From: Zychaea mexicana
Lineage: Eukaryota > Mucoromycota > Mucoromycetes > Mucorales > Lichtheimiaceae
Length of the DNA: 64,000 nucleotides
Assembly: GCF_025766255.1 (NCBI RefSeq)
Contig: NW_026516751.1
Span: forward strand, 124,001-188,000
Direction of reading: 5' to 3'
Shown here: positions 36,251-47,535 of the stretch, one piece after another
How positions within the stretch are numbered: position 1 is the first letter of the stretch
Layout of the letters: every line of letters starts with the position of its first letter
Made by a program: the position numbers and the translations under genes
The notes under the pieces: generated by a model
What the model saw: the letters and a program-made list of their open reading frames with translations, nothing else
The model's database searches: none
Told to the model about the DNA's origin: nothing

Positions 36251-37729
36251 CTATGAGAAAGTCTCCTCCTTGATAATCTTTTCTGTTATAGACAAGATCT
36301 CAGACCCTTTAAACCCAAGCATTCTACCCACGCCAACTAAAGCCCTTAAACTCTTCTCTAATAACATCCGTCCAGCCTCGTGCCCATATGATTGTGACAT
36401 TGCATTATCGGTGGTCCGTGCGGCAGCTGTTGTTGTAGCGCTTACTTCGGTAGGAGCACCATTACTGCTCGGAAATGCACCGGGTAAATGATGGGCACTG
36501 TTTTGTCTGGATCGAACAATCTTGGGTATAGGATCAATCTTTACCGGCGCAGTGGATGCCCCTCGCTTCTGGCCACTCGGTAGCGAATCGTGCAACATTT
36601 GTGTCAGTTCAGCCAAGGCCGTATGGTGGGCATCCATGAGATCAGGAACACTGGGCACGGTATAGAGCGGATTATATGAATTGTCGTATTCTTCTTGCGT
36701 TTCGAGCCTTTCTATCTCTTTGTATTTCGGATCCAGATCTTCAAAGACGGTAAAAGGTTGAAGCGTACGCGACGAGCTACCACCATTGATGGCAATGTTG
36801 TTTTGTAACGATGATGATGATGATGCAGCAGGTTTAACTTCCGGTGGTGGTTGTTCATTAATGCCTGGCGTCAGTGTGCCCGGATTTTGACTCCATCTTG
36901 CATAATATTCGTCTTCAGAATCGTTTCCTTTATCGCTGTGTGCTCTTTTCTTCTCGCCACTTAACCGTGATCTGATCTGGACTGGGCCATCGTTTTCGTC
37001 GTCTCCTTCGTCTTCTGACGATGACCAACCACCGCCCCAATAATCATCAGGAGCTTCTCTTGTTTGCGACTTTGTCTTTTTTTAAAAATTTGATGTTTTG
37101 TATTAGTTTCTCTCTATCCTTTTCCTTTGGATCTTATATAAAAAGCACATAAACAACGAACCAACCTCTGGACTCGGAGATGACAATGCAGCAGCGGTGG
37201 ACGGAGGATGATGTGTGATCTTGTTGACAAACTCCCGCTCCGCCTGTTCCAATGATTCTGGCCAACTCTTCTTGACAACCTGCCATTCGAGTTCTGAGAA
37301 AGCCTTGGTGTTGTGATACTTTAGTTCAGAGATATCTCCGCCGCCTTCTTCCAAGGTCAGCACGACTGCATAGTGGGTCTTGTCTTGGTATGCGAATTCG
37401 ACCATGGCATGGAGCGTTTCGGCATCAAGTCGTTTGTAATACACCGGGTTTTGATAGAGCTTGTCCTGTTGATCGCCCGACCATAATGTCTCAATGACTT
37501 GTGGGCAGTCGTCTTCTTGCCATTGTACAACACTATTCCACTGTCCAGAGTCCTGTTGACTGTTGGCTTGTTGTGCTGCTGTCGGTCTGAGAAACTGTAT
37601 CCGTTGGCATAACAGTTTAGACCCTATAGCTGCCAAAGCCGAAAAGTCGTGTTGCTGACGGTGTTCGAGCACGGTATAGGCTAATGAACGAGCAATGTTC
37701 TCATTGGCAAAATCATCGATGGCTTCCAT
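36251..37729 (-). CDS. Unrecognised conserved-looking protein, two exons
   Basis: Minus-strand exons 37729-37166 and 37075-36251 join at phase 0 and give 462 residues. I do not recognise the family. Residues 1-188 look folded, with helices (AIDDFANENIARSLAYTVLE), a hydrophobic middle (MVEFAYQDKTHYAVVLTLEE) and LEWQVVKKSWPESLEQAEREF. A disordered acidic stretch follows, with DDYWGGGW, SSSEDEGDDEN and poly-Ser. The last about 70 residues form a likely helical domain (MLLEKSLRALVGVGRMLG, EILSITEKIIKE). There is no signal peptide or membrane segment. The WGGGW/SEDE mix and helical ends suggest a nuclear or cytosolic adaptor, which is a guess. The start is the first ATG (37729), with no upstream coding signal. 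Its end faces HIBCH. Confidence 0.8.
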
Positions 37730-38828
37730 GGTAATCCTCCTCCTAATAGAACTTGTTTGTTCTTGCGTGAGAAAAGATAGAGGAAAAAAACCAGTGCTGG
37801 ATCCGGGTGTGGCCTGTTACTTATTTAGAGAGAGAGAAAAGGCGGGGAAACTTCCTTTCACCCCCACTCCGCGAACCTTACGAAAAAAAACACCCCGATG
37901 ATGTTGTTGGGTGAGATAATCACTACTTTGGGGCAAAAGGCTGTCCTTGTTCCTAGCTCATCCTTTATTTCACAGTGTGGCAAGGACACTGTCTAAATAC
38001 TGCATCAGTTGATGAAATTATTGTAAGTATCAATGTTTGCTGTTGGGTTCCTCAAACGAACAAGACGGAATTGTCTGACACATTTCGAAAGATCGAAAGA
38101 AAAAAAAGGGTCCAGCATTTCATCAAGTCATGTGCGCTGTTAGTACTACCGTGTCTGGATAGTAGCTAGGCCTTGTGATATCTCTCTCTTTCTGGTTTAT
38201 ACACAAGCAGTTACCGCAACCAGCAGTGTGAGATATATGATTCCAAAGCAATGATTCTAATAGCAATTGAAAGACTCCTTGTATGCAATTGCAATACAAG
38301 CACTGTTTGATTAGCAAATGCCACGCAGCATTTCAATGACTCTAGTAAGTCAATAAAAGGGGATATTTACCCCAAGTGCTCATTCGTGATTAGGTTGGAT
38401 ATAAGAAAAAAAAATTCATCCTGAAAGTAGATCCACGCTCACTGCCACCGCAATGATCCCGTGATTCTTTTTAATGCAATGCCCCGCCTGAGTGTTTGTT
38501 GCACGCATAGTGTACTATCAAGCCGAACAACAGTATGTTCGTCTGTGCTTTTGCTCGACGACAACAAAAGCTCATTACCACCAATCCCTAGATGTAGGAT
38601 GCTACGTGGCTATGGAGAACTTAGATTGTAGTATGAACATGAGCCTTTTCGTAGCAGATGCACGGATCCGCGACCAACGTTTTTACACTGTTTCGCCATC
38701 ATTGCATTTTACAATAAACAAGAAGTCGATGATACTTTCTAAACAGTTTCCTTTATACATAGGTGTCGATTATTCTCTTGTTTCATGTCAAAGAAAGATG
38801 ATATATGTACTTGAGGAGATTGCTGCTA
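37730..38828. other. Spacer upstream of the 462-residue gene
   Basis: About 1.1 kb without a supported gene. Short open frames (for example 38492-38845 +) lack recognisable motifs. Confidence 0.5.
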
Positions 38829-39013
38829 CAGTGGTCCCCCGTTAAGATCAACATCAAAAGGGGTCCTACTAGGGCTCAAGCTAATAAGGGTTGAAAAAAG
38901 TGCGAGTGAGCTTATATAGAATCCATGTTTACTTGGATTTTAAGGTTGCCATCAAAAGGTCGACACAAATAGGGTTGAATCTATCTGAGGATGATCTTAA
39001 CGGGGAGTCACTA
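38829..39013. mobile_element. Non-autonomous pogo/Tigger-like MITE, about 185 bp
   Basis: The left end CAGTGGTCCCCCGTTAAGATCA and, read on the opposite strand, the right end (38992-39013) agree at 18 of 22 positions; the inner 14 are identical (CCCCGTTAAGATCA). The left end follows a TA dinucleotide. The interior has no coding capacity and includes two related segments starting ATCAAAAGG (about 38853 and 38951). TIRs beginning CAGTG followed by a C-run and GTTAA resemble pogo/Tigger (Tc1-mariner superfamily) elements, which insert at TA. The right TA duplicate is imperfect, so the exact end is uncertain by one or two bases. Confidence 0.8.
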
Positions 39014-39789
39014 AAGTGGGAATGATAGAATATGTGACGAATCACTCCTTTTTACAGTATGTATCCTGTCAGTTTTGTTTAGTAATCTCAACGCGCAACT
39101 TTCTTCCGTAGCATGTACGTGCTGCTGATTATTTGGATAGCTTGTGTCTGAACCGTTCATAAACACCCAAAATATGGGTTGTGAGTTACAATACCTTAAT
39201 GATATGTGTTAAAACTTCGCAAAAGGTGCCACAGAACTCTTCTCGAACTTCGGGACAACGTTTGTGCGTGGTGAACCAGACTACTTTGAGATTGATACGT
39301 ACGACGCAAACCATTTGACACACCGTCTTCGTAGCTAGTATTTATAATGCAGTAGAGGGAACACCATCTAAAGATTAACCAAAAAATTATGAAGCGAGAA
39401 GTAGCAATAGCCATCGTCAGCCCGAGTTGTGCCTACTTTAGGTTCTGCAAAAAATAGAAAATCCTGAAATGACCAACTCTAATGATTAACTTGCAGCGCA
39501 TTTATATTATATCCATGGATGCGAGCTGATATAAATAATTATTTCTGCTAACCAACAAATACATGTTCTGCTTTTGCCTAAAATGGTCTTTGAAGCTTAC
39601 GACGCTGCATATATAGACGATCTGCTGAAACAAAGCCCTAAAGCTTGGTTGGCTATTGCCTGTCGGCCATTCAAAAACAATTACCATCAGAAACAAAAAT
39701 AATCGCGTTTGCATATTTTTTTTATCTCTTTTTGACAGTTTTGACACAGATTCCCCAGACGACGACTACGGTTTAATTACTTTACCACA
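39014..39789. other. Spacer upstream of 2OG-oxygenase gene
   Basis: AT-rich sequence without a supported gene; it must include the promoter of the following gene. Confidence 0.5.
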
Positions 39790-40880
39790 ATGAGCGATGC
39801 CCTAGAATCACGCATTTTACGAGCAGCAGCCACCACGGCTGATCCCAACGAATTACCCGAATTCCCGGAGAACAAGAGCGATCTGCCTTCAGACTTTGAA
39901 TACGATCCCAATGAAGAAGAAGAAGTGGAAGAAGTGGAAGAAGTGGAGGAAATTGACGAAAACGAGCTTTTGAAATACCTGGACGAGCAAGAAAACCCTC
40001 TGTATATTGCCCAACGACTGTTTTATAAAGAAGTTAATACGACTGCATCCCAAGCAACGTGTCCGACATGGAAACTCGAGTGTCTAGGCTGTAAAGCGAT
40101 TGAAGACCTGTATGGCCATGGATGGACTACTGTCGATGGTTTAATTGACTTGAGCGTTCTGAAAGGTAAGCTACAAAAAAATGGTACGTAATAGAAGGGA
40201 ATTTAACTCTATTTCGATTATGAAGGTGCTCGTGAGGAGGCACAAGAAATGGCCAAGGAAGGTGCATTTACCCGAGCTAGTGATCTTGCACATTCCGAAG
40301 ACCCGTTCCGTGACCACACAGCACGCGACGATTGGATTACATGGTAAATGTGTTGCTAAGCTACCTTTATGAGCTACTGGCTGTGTGTTGCCTGGTAACC
40401 GGGGAATTACTTTTCTAAACGCTCTTGTATGATACAATCATAAATAGGCTCGATCCAAATGGATCCAAAAACTCACCTAATCTACAAAAAGTGCTCGATT
40501 TCTTCAATGGTCCGCTCCACCACGACCTATCAAGGATGATCCGTTTGCGCGGCAAGACAGAATACCAGCTTGCAGAATATAAGCCCGAGAATGGCGCTCG
40601 ATACGAACGACATCGTGACGCATTCCCTACCGATGACCCGGAAGATACACAGCAACGCCGGGTGACTGCAATCATGTATTTGAATCCGGGATGGACGCAG
40701 CGGGACGGTGGCGAGCTCAAGATTTTCGGTCGATCCGAGGGCAATGGAATGACAGATGCGGCTGACCGGACTGTGGCACCTATGCTGGGTCGATTGGTGA
40801 TTTTTCTCAGTGGTGTAGTGGATCATGCTGTGTTGCCATCCAACATGGAAAGATTTGCTTTGACTGCTTGGATGCGGTAG
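39790..40880 (+). CDS. 2-oxoglutarate/Fe(II) oxygenase, EGLN/prolyl-hydroxylase-like, 3 exons
   Basis: Exons 39790-40165, 40226-40343 and 40448-40880 give 308 residues. The C-terminal half is a double-stranded beta-helix P4Hc domain. Iron ligands are seen as H220-x-D222 (ARYERHRDAF) and H291 (DHAVLP), with the 2-oxoglutarate-binding Arg at R300 (ERFALTAW). The H-to-R spacing of nine matches human EGLN1. The phrases VTAIMYLNPGWTQRDGGELKIF and VAPMLGRLVIFLS are characteristic of EGLN-like proteins. The N-terminal half has an acidic repeat (EEEEVEEVEEVEEIDENE) and a GHGWTTVDGLID segment, like the entry strand of prolyl hydroxylases. A cytosolic or nuclear protein hydroxylase is likely; the substrate is unknown. 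It is not the Tpa1/OFD1 type because it lacks their second domain. Confidence 0.9.
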
Positions 40881-43412
40881 GAGACACGACACAATACTAC
40901 AACAACTATTTCCTAAACTCCATATCTCCCTCCTGACTACCAGCTTTTTTTGACTTTCAAAATAATAAAGCCATCTTTATACATTTTCAGAACTGTTAAA
41001 AGTCTTCTGATGGACTGTTTATGATAAGGACGACACTTGATGTAAAGGTATTAAGACTCGCTTTCAACGGCCACTGTAAATTTCTGTTTTCAGAAAACAG
41101 AGGCTTTCGTCATATTAATTTGTGTGTTTTCATTTCTATGATGTCTTAAAAAGAATATATTGCTGCATTGACGCTTGACCCAAGAACCTGGCTTTCATAT
41201 TACTACGTCAGACCTCCGAACACTTTCAGACTTGCCTAAAACGAGATTGCGCGCAAAAACAATCCGAAGCCGGTGAAATATCGTACGATGCTGGACCAAT
41301 AGAAAGAAAGAACAGCCAAGTGATCGGCATAGCTGGAGCAAATAAGCTTTTTTCTGTAAGGTAAGGGATGTAACCATCATCATCACAAGCACATTCACCA
41401 CGGTAAAAAAAATCTAAGAAATCATCTGGTGAAATGTGTATATCTTCTGAATTCTGCCACACACTTGACGCCATCAATATTACGCTCTCGTTCAGCAAAG
41501 ACAAGTTCCACGTCCTTTGTTAATAGTTAGCAAGAAGGTATAGTTGTTTTGACAGCTTTCTTCCTATTAAGAGCAATGTTTTTCTGGACTTGGATGAGAG
41601 TTCAATTAAATTTGTTATACATATTGGCACTAAAAAGTTAATGTTATTAAATCGAGCAAAAACAATTGGACCTGTCTCAGTTCCCCAATTACCGGATCAT
41701 TAATTTCTTCCTCTTTCAAAGAGTGCTTAACACAAGCGGATAGAAAGGAATTATTATATTGAGCAGCCCAATCGCCAGGTGTGGGGGGGGGGGGAGAGAA
41801 GTGATGCGAAGATGATGCTCGGAAAAGCTGGAGCTTAAAATGGCAACTGATCCTGTTTTTTGTTCCTGTTGAATATGCGCATCAAATGTTTAATTGCTTT
41901 TTTAAGCAAGAAATCATAACAGTCACTTTGTGTTTCAAGAATCCAACATTAATTGTGATCTTTGTTGTTGACGCGGTACTACTTTAATAGGTATGCGTCC
42001 AGTTTTCCATCAGGTAATATGACACACAAAAAACCATCTGAACCATCTTTTATTAGTATCTATAATATGCACACATCAAAGTAATTTCCTTGCGCCGCCA
42101 GCACGTTACGACATAATACAGTAGGAGATGTTGTCAATATTGTCGTGTCTTTCGCGATATATTCGGTTAACTATTGCATAGGTAAGTCGTGTTTCACTTC
42201 GTTAAAGAAGCCATTTACTCATGGGTACTGTATGTATACCATGCAACGTAGCACGACATACCAGAGGAACCCAGTAGCAAAAAAAGCAACAATGAGAACC
42301 GTAGTAACTTGAGACGCGGGAAAAGATACAAATGGGTGTAGCACTATTACACAGAAGGGTGTCATCATCAGCTGCTGTGTGGGCAAGCACAGCAAAATTT
42401 GAACGAGTCTCATATAATGGTGAGAATATGTCCTATGTTATGATTTCCCTTGTCCATCAACAAGCAAAGTGATGTCACCTTACTCTAAATGGAGGAGAAT
42501 ATGATATAGCAACAATAGACTTGTGATTAATCAATATATCTAACATGAATACCGTCCTTTTGTTAGTGAAAGTACAGCACGTCGTTTTAAAGGTTTGTAT
42601 GTACAGTATATGTTATCCGGACAATGCGCAAGTGTATATATTATATAAGGTTGGCTGAGCCTCTTTTCTCACCGATCTATACACGGTGCGCTCACCTCGG
42701 AAACGTGTTGATCGAAATTTATTTCCCGGAGCATTGGACAGCTCTTGTTGTTCAGGAACGAGTGTTATATAGTAAACGCTTATCAAACACTTTCTCAGCA
42801 TTTTATTATTATTAGCGTGGAGTCTCTGTATTTGCTATTTACACGATACAGATGCTGACATAACCAAAAGATAGGGTTATCAAAGTTAACTAGTACCTAA
42901 ATAGCCGACCTATTGCAAAGTGTCGCATATGATACGATGGCTGCAGCGTCTTTACCGAATAAGCAAAAGTATGAGTTAGGGCATACAGTACTATGATGCT
43001 GACTTTGAATATGAATGTGTATATATCTACGGTAACCGAAGTTCTCAGAATCCACGGGAGCATCTACTTGATTGACCAAAGAATAGAGTCTTTGTAAAAC
43101 ACGGGCAAATACGATACAGGAAAGAAAAAGAAAAATGGGGGGAGGGGGAAGGGGAGGGATTGTCGCACAGGACACCAACTCGCAGTTGGTGGCACAGAAC
43201 ACACTGAACAAAGCCCACTCGTTCCCAAAAACGATAATCGTAAACGTTGAGCAGTAACAAGTGGAAAAGAAGAAAAGGATTGCTGTTATTATTATTATCG
43301 ACCTCTCTCTTTCTCTTGCGCCTTGTCCTGTGCTATCTTTCTTCTCCTCCTCTTTGTCCTCCTCTCTCTCTCTTCACCCTGCTTCCTCGTCACACGCGCC
43401 CCCATTCAGAGG
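40881..43412. other. Long spacer, no supported gene
   Basis: These 2.5 kb contain a G12 run at 41783-41794, a small perfect hairpin (CTGTTTT-cag-AAAACAG near 41082-41099) and scattered short frames. A 64-codon hydrophobic minus-strand frame (42413-42219) contains TVLIVAFFATGFLWYVVL, which looks like a membrane helix, but nothing else supports a gene. The right end is a CT-rich leader for the arrestin-like gene. Confidence 0.45.
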
Positions 43413-46368
43413 ATGAAAGATAATTTCGAACATGTTGAGATTGAGCCTGAACATTGCTACCTTGACTTTATCGGCCCTGCCAAACCAGAAGGAATGGGAC
43501 GCTCATTAAAGGGCACTGTCAAGTTGACAGTCTCCAAAGCCGTCAAGATACGCAGCATACACATCAAATTTAAAGGCTACGGACGCATATGCCTGAAAAA
43601 TTCCGGTGGCACTGTCTTGGACATTGAGACGAACCTGTTGCCGAAAATCAAAGCACCTCTGGTCATCGACAACAAAAAGACTTTCCAATTACCGCCTGGC
43701 GAACATACAATTCCATGGGAATTGCAGATTCCGAACGTCTATCCACGCTCGTTAATGATCAAACGCGCAGCTATCCATTACAAGGTTGAGCTAGCGATAT
43801 CGCTGGGCTTGGGTAAAAAAGCCATCACGGCAGAGTATCCCATTGTTATTTTGCGCCACTTGCTGCCGTGCAAAGAGCTTTCACCCTTGGTAGGCTCGCG
43901 AGTGTATCGTCAAACAGTGCCTGGCAAATTTCATTATGAAATCGATTGCCCGAGAGTTGTCTGTTTGGAGCAAGGATCGATGCCTGTGGCACTCAAGTAC
44001 CTATGCATTGCGGATCAAAAGCCGGTCATCTCTGTGCGAACCCAGTTATTGCAAGTCGAGTTTTACAGGTAAGCATATTCTTTGCTATGTAGCTGCTCCT
44101 CCTCTGCCTTCCAAAATGTTTCTTGCTTTTCGTTCTTGGGTCTATTCTCTAAACTCTAACTCTAACTTTAAATTTCTTTTTTTTTTGCGCAGGTGTGAAA
44201 CGATATCAAAATCGGATGCAAATTTGGAATTTATGGAGAAAGAAGTGCAATCCAGTGTATTTGGTCAGCGTTATGCAGACGCCATGCGCACCAACCCAAA
44301 ATGCGTAAAGTTCACACGTCGTAAAGGATCAGCATTTATTCATTCGGTTGAGGATAATCCTATTTCAGCATGGAAGCGATTTGTCGTCGTACGTCACGAG
44401 CTTGATGAGCTATTAACATACGGCATTGAATCACCCACAGTGACCATTTACCACCAGCTCGAGGTGATATTTCAATTCGGCCAGAAACACGACGTCATTC
44501 GCGCGAAAGTACCTGTCATTATCACCTCTTTACCCTACAAAAACAGCAGCAGCTCACCACTAAATAGCCCGATGATGCCTACAGCCTCAGCACTTGTGGG
44601 CGGTGGCGGGGATGATATCGAAAACTTTCCGAAATACCGTATGGAGACATTGCCGCATTTCACCCCATCTCGTGTATTGGTTGATGGTGCAACTAGTAGC
44701 AGCAATGATATTGGCAAGGGCCATCGACGCACGTCTACAGCTACCTCGTCAGACGATACTTCGTCTATTTCATCAGTGGCACCGGATATTGCACGTGAAA
44801 GAAATATCTTTATGGGCGTACGCGAGCGGGCATTGAGTGTCAACAACAATACTAGCAAGCCGACAATCGTTCCGCCTGCTTCACGTGCTGGGCCGGCCTT
44901 GCAACTATCTGTGGCGGCTTCTAGTATCGACCTCAGTAGCCATAATTATCAAAGCACTAAAGAAATTTCCAACAGTACCAGCAACCAACCAGCATCGCCT
45001 TCGCTCTCGCTCTCTGCTTTTGGCGGGCCCAATTCCATCCGCAGATCAGCCTCGGCGTCGAATCTCAGCACTTTCGGCAGAAGCAGCCAGCCCAATTCGC
45101 CACCACCACCGTCACCCACTGGAAGACAACTGCATCCACCACAACGTCCTTCCCGCTCGCCCATGCGACGTCCTATACCCAACCTTGCCGTGAACACTGC
45201 CTTGGCCAACACGATGCTGAATCGTGGTCCTTTATCTGACGACATAGTGAGCGCTGCATCATCATCATCACGCCGCGACAGTATCGCCAGCTCTGAAGCA
45301 TTACCTCTTGTGGATCGAAACTTGTTGCGTAGCAAAGCCATGTGGATGAACCGATTCGAGCCTAGTTACGCCTCTCGCCATCACCTGCTGCAGGCAACTG
45401 TGGTAGCGAGCTCCAGTAGAAATGGCAGTGTATTAAGTCGTGCAGCACCTAGTTCTGGTATCAATGGCCGGTCTTATACATCTCACCATCATCAACAGAG
45501 ACGAGGAGGCCGTCAGCAGCAGCAGCAGCAGGGTGTAATTGCTGCACCAACGCCACCACCACCAACAATACCTGCATTTGCTCGCGTCGTCGATCCATGG
45601 CTCCAAGTCTTGAATCAAGAGTACGAAAATGATAGTGACGAGGATGTGTACGGCGACGACGAGATGTCCGTATCAACCATGGACGCCACCAGTTTAAGCT
45701 CCGTGACAACAGGTTCAGGAGCAGATGAGCTGTCACTTTTGTCACGACCACCATCACCCGTGTATTCGCCAGCACCAGGCTTGCCAGGTGCGATCGCACT
45801 TCGTCCACAACAGGCAAGCCCGGTAGCATTGGTGGAGGAATCGTTTGCTTGCTCGCCTCATAGCGTGTCGGCCAATTCGGTACCCTACACTGTGGCATCA
45901 TCCAGCGTTTTATCTCCTCGCACAAGCTATGCTCTCTATCGTCAACGCATCGCCCGTGCACCACCATTGCCTCCACCCGCAGTCCCATTACCTGAAGAGC
46001 CACAAAGCCCTACTACTCATATCGTAAACAACATCAACAATACTCAAGGTAGCAAAAGCTATACAGCAGATGTACACAACCATTATTCACGTGCTGAATT
46101 GCCGCCATTACCGCCGTCTGAGGACGATGAACAAGGGATATATGACGAAGACGACTGTGCAAGGACAGGGTCGCGGTATTTTGACGATAGCGACGACGAG
46201 CCAAGCGCACCTGTATGTACGTGCCCACAGCACGGTCATGTCTTGCTTCCACCACAGTCAATGGAGAAACAGCAACAGCGACAAGAACAAGAACAAGTCG
46301 GAACACCTCCACAACTGCCACGCTTATCACTTGGGTCAACGTTTTCTGCTTCTCTAAGCTTGAAATGA
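43413..46368 (+). CDS. Alpha-arrestin-like protein (arrestin N and C domains), two exons
   Basis: Exons 43413-44068 and 44193-46368 give 943 residues. The N-terminal 400 residues show an arrestin fold: GRSLKGTVKLTVSKAVKIRSIHIKFKG (arrestin_N strands), FQLPPGEHTIPWELQIP and the YKVELAISL strand, then arrestin_C with PVALKYL, the exon-2 start and YHQLEVIFQF. In fungi these proteins (ART/Rim8/Rog3 type) recruit Rsp5-type ubiquitin ligases to plasma-membrane transporters for endocytosis. The C-terminal 550 residues are disordered, rich in Ser, Pro and Gln, with possible phosphosites (RRDSIAS). I find no canonical PPxY; near misses are EPSY and PPSPVY. The ATG at 43413 follows a CT-rich leader. 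An upstream in-frame stretch is hydrophobic only because of CT bias. Confidence 0.88.
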
Positions 46369-47535
46369 AAAATATATGGGTTACGTCTACACACCTTTAT
46401 CCCATTAAGCCTTTGTATTTATTTAGTTCCTTTGTTTTCATTCGGTAATTCCTATACCTTCATTGCATGCCTTTTCATGTTATCATCACCACATCGTATG
46501 CGCTCCTTTCTATCCTCTTTTTGCTTATTTGTAACTATAGTTCCCACAAATTTCTGTATATCCATATTAACGATCCAATCACAACTAGAACAGATGTAGA
46601 CTTTTCTCTTTTATCACCTCGTATGGGCACCATTTTGTTTATTAATCAAGCCAAGTTCCTGGTATATGTAAAACAATAAAGAAAGATCCTCGTATTGCAT
46701 CTACCTGTAGTCGGCCTGACCCGTGTAGAAAGCCTCCCTGATTGATGGTCGACTGAAATGTCAGCAGTTGGGGACACAAAGACCCGCAATTTTGGTTCCA
46801 CATCTTGATAATGGAGCGGATCGTATCCAGTTTTTGATAGACCGACTTGCGTTCCCAAAAGACCGTCCCATCCCTTCCTCAGGTTGACAGGAGAGCCGGC
46901 AGGCACATTCCCTGCAACCAGTTCTGATTTATCATCACTATATAAGTAAGCGCTATAAACCTAGTAGTCATGTTGGTGGCTGTATTTATAAGCACGAGAT
47001 ATGTAAGAACTTCACCACTCCTTTTCTTCAATTGCCCAATACCAGTCTAATATGACCGACCGATGGGGCAAAAAATAAGGTTTATTATTTGATCTAAAAT
47101 GTCTCTCCGCCGAAACGACAACAGCAGCAAGTTTCCCCTGGTGGCAAATCTTTCAAAGAAAACCAACTTTCATTGTACATAGCAATATTCCTATGAGAGC
47201 CAGACTGGAACTCCATGAGATTACCACACCGGCCAGCCAACGTTTAAGATGTGTTTATACACCACTCCTGAGTACGGGGCGTAGAGATACTTAAGGGTGT
47301 GTATGCAAAATGCACGTATTGCACTTCCAGCTGATGCCATTCTGGCCTAATCTGATTGGCCCTTTTCGCGTTGCATCTCATCTCAGCAGGTGAAAATTTT
47401 TTTAGCTGCTTTGCTTCCCGCACTGATATAAATGCAAGCAAGCACGATGGCATTTTTGGTGTTTTTCTCGTTCTCTCTCATTCTCTGAATTTTCATATTC
47501 ACACACACTCTCTATCTACTCCAATCTCAAGAAAA
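46369..47535. other. Spacer upstream of MET6, with one orphan minus-strand frame
   Basis: The arrestin 3' region and the MET6 promoter lie here. A minus-strand open stretch, about 46960-46646, reads SDDKSELVAGNVPAGSP, then LRKGWDGLLGTQVGLS and PKLRVFVSPTADIS. It looks more protein-like than chance, but I do not recognise it; it opens directly after a stop with no upstream exon found. No other gene is seen. Confidence 0.4.
47425..47433 (+). promoter_or_regulatory. TATA-like element (GATATAAAT) upstream of MET6
   Basis: GATATAAAT lies about 105 bases before the MET6 ATG, ahead of a CA/CT-rich leader. This is a common layout for highly expressed fungal genes. Confidence 0.45.

Noticed and set aside
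42219..42413. Small hydrophobic membrane-like frame on the minus strand
   Set aside because: One helix-like stretch alone is weak evidence; no conserved family, promoter or splice context was recognised.
45461..46003. 180-codon minus-strand frame
   Set aside because: Antisense of the disordered, repeat-rich arrestin tail; no independent evidence.
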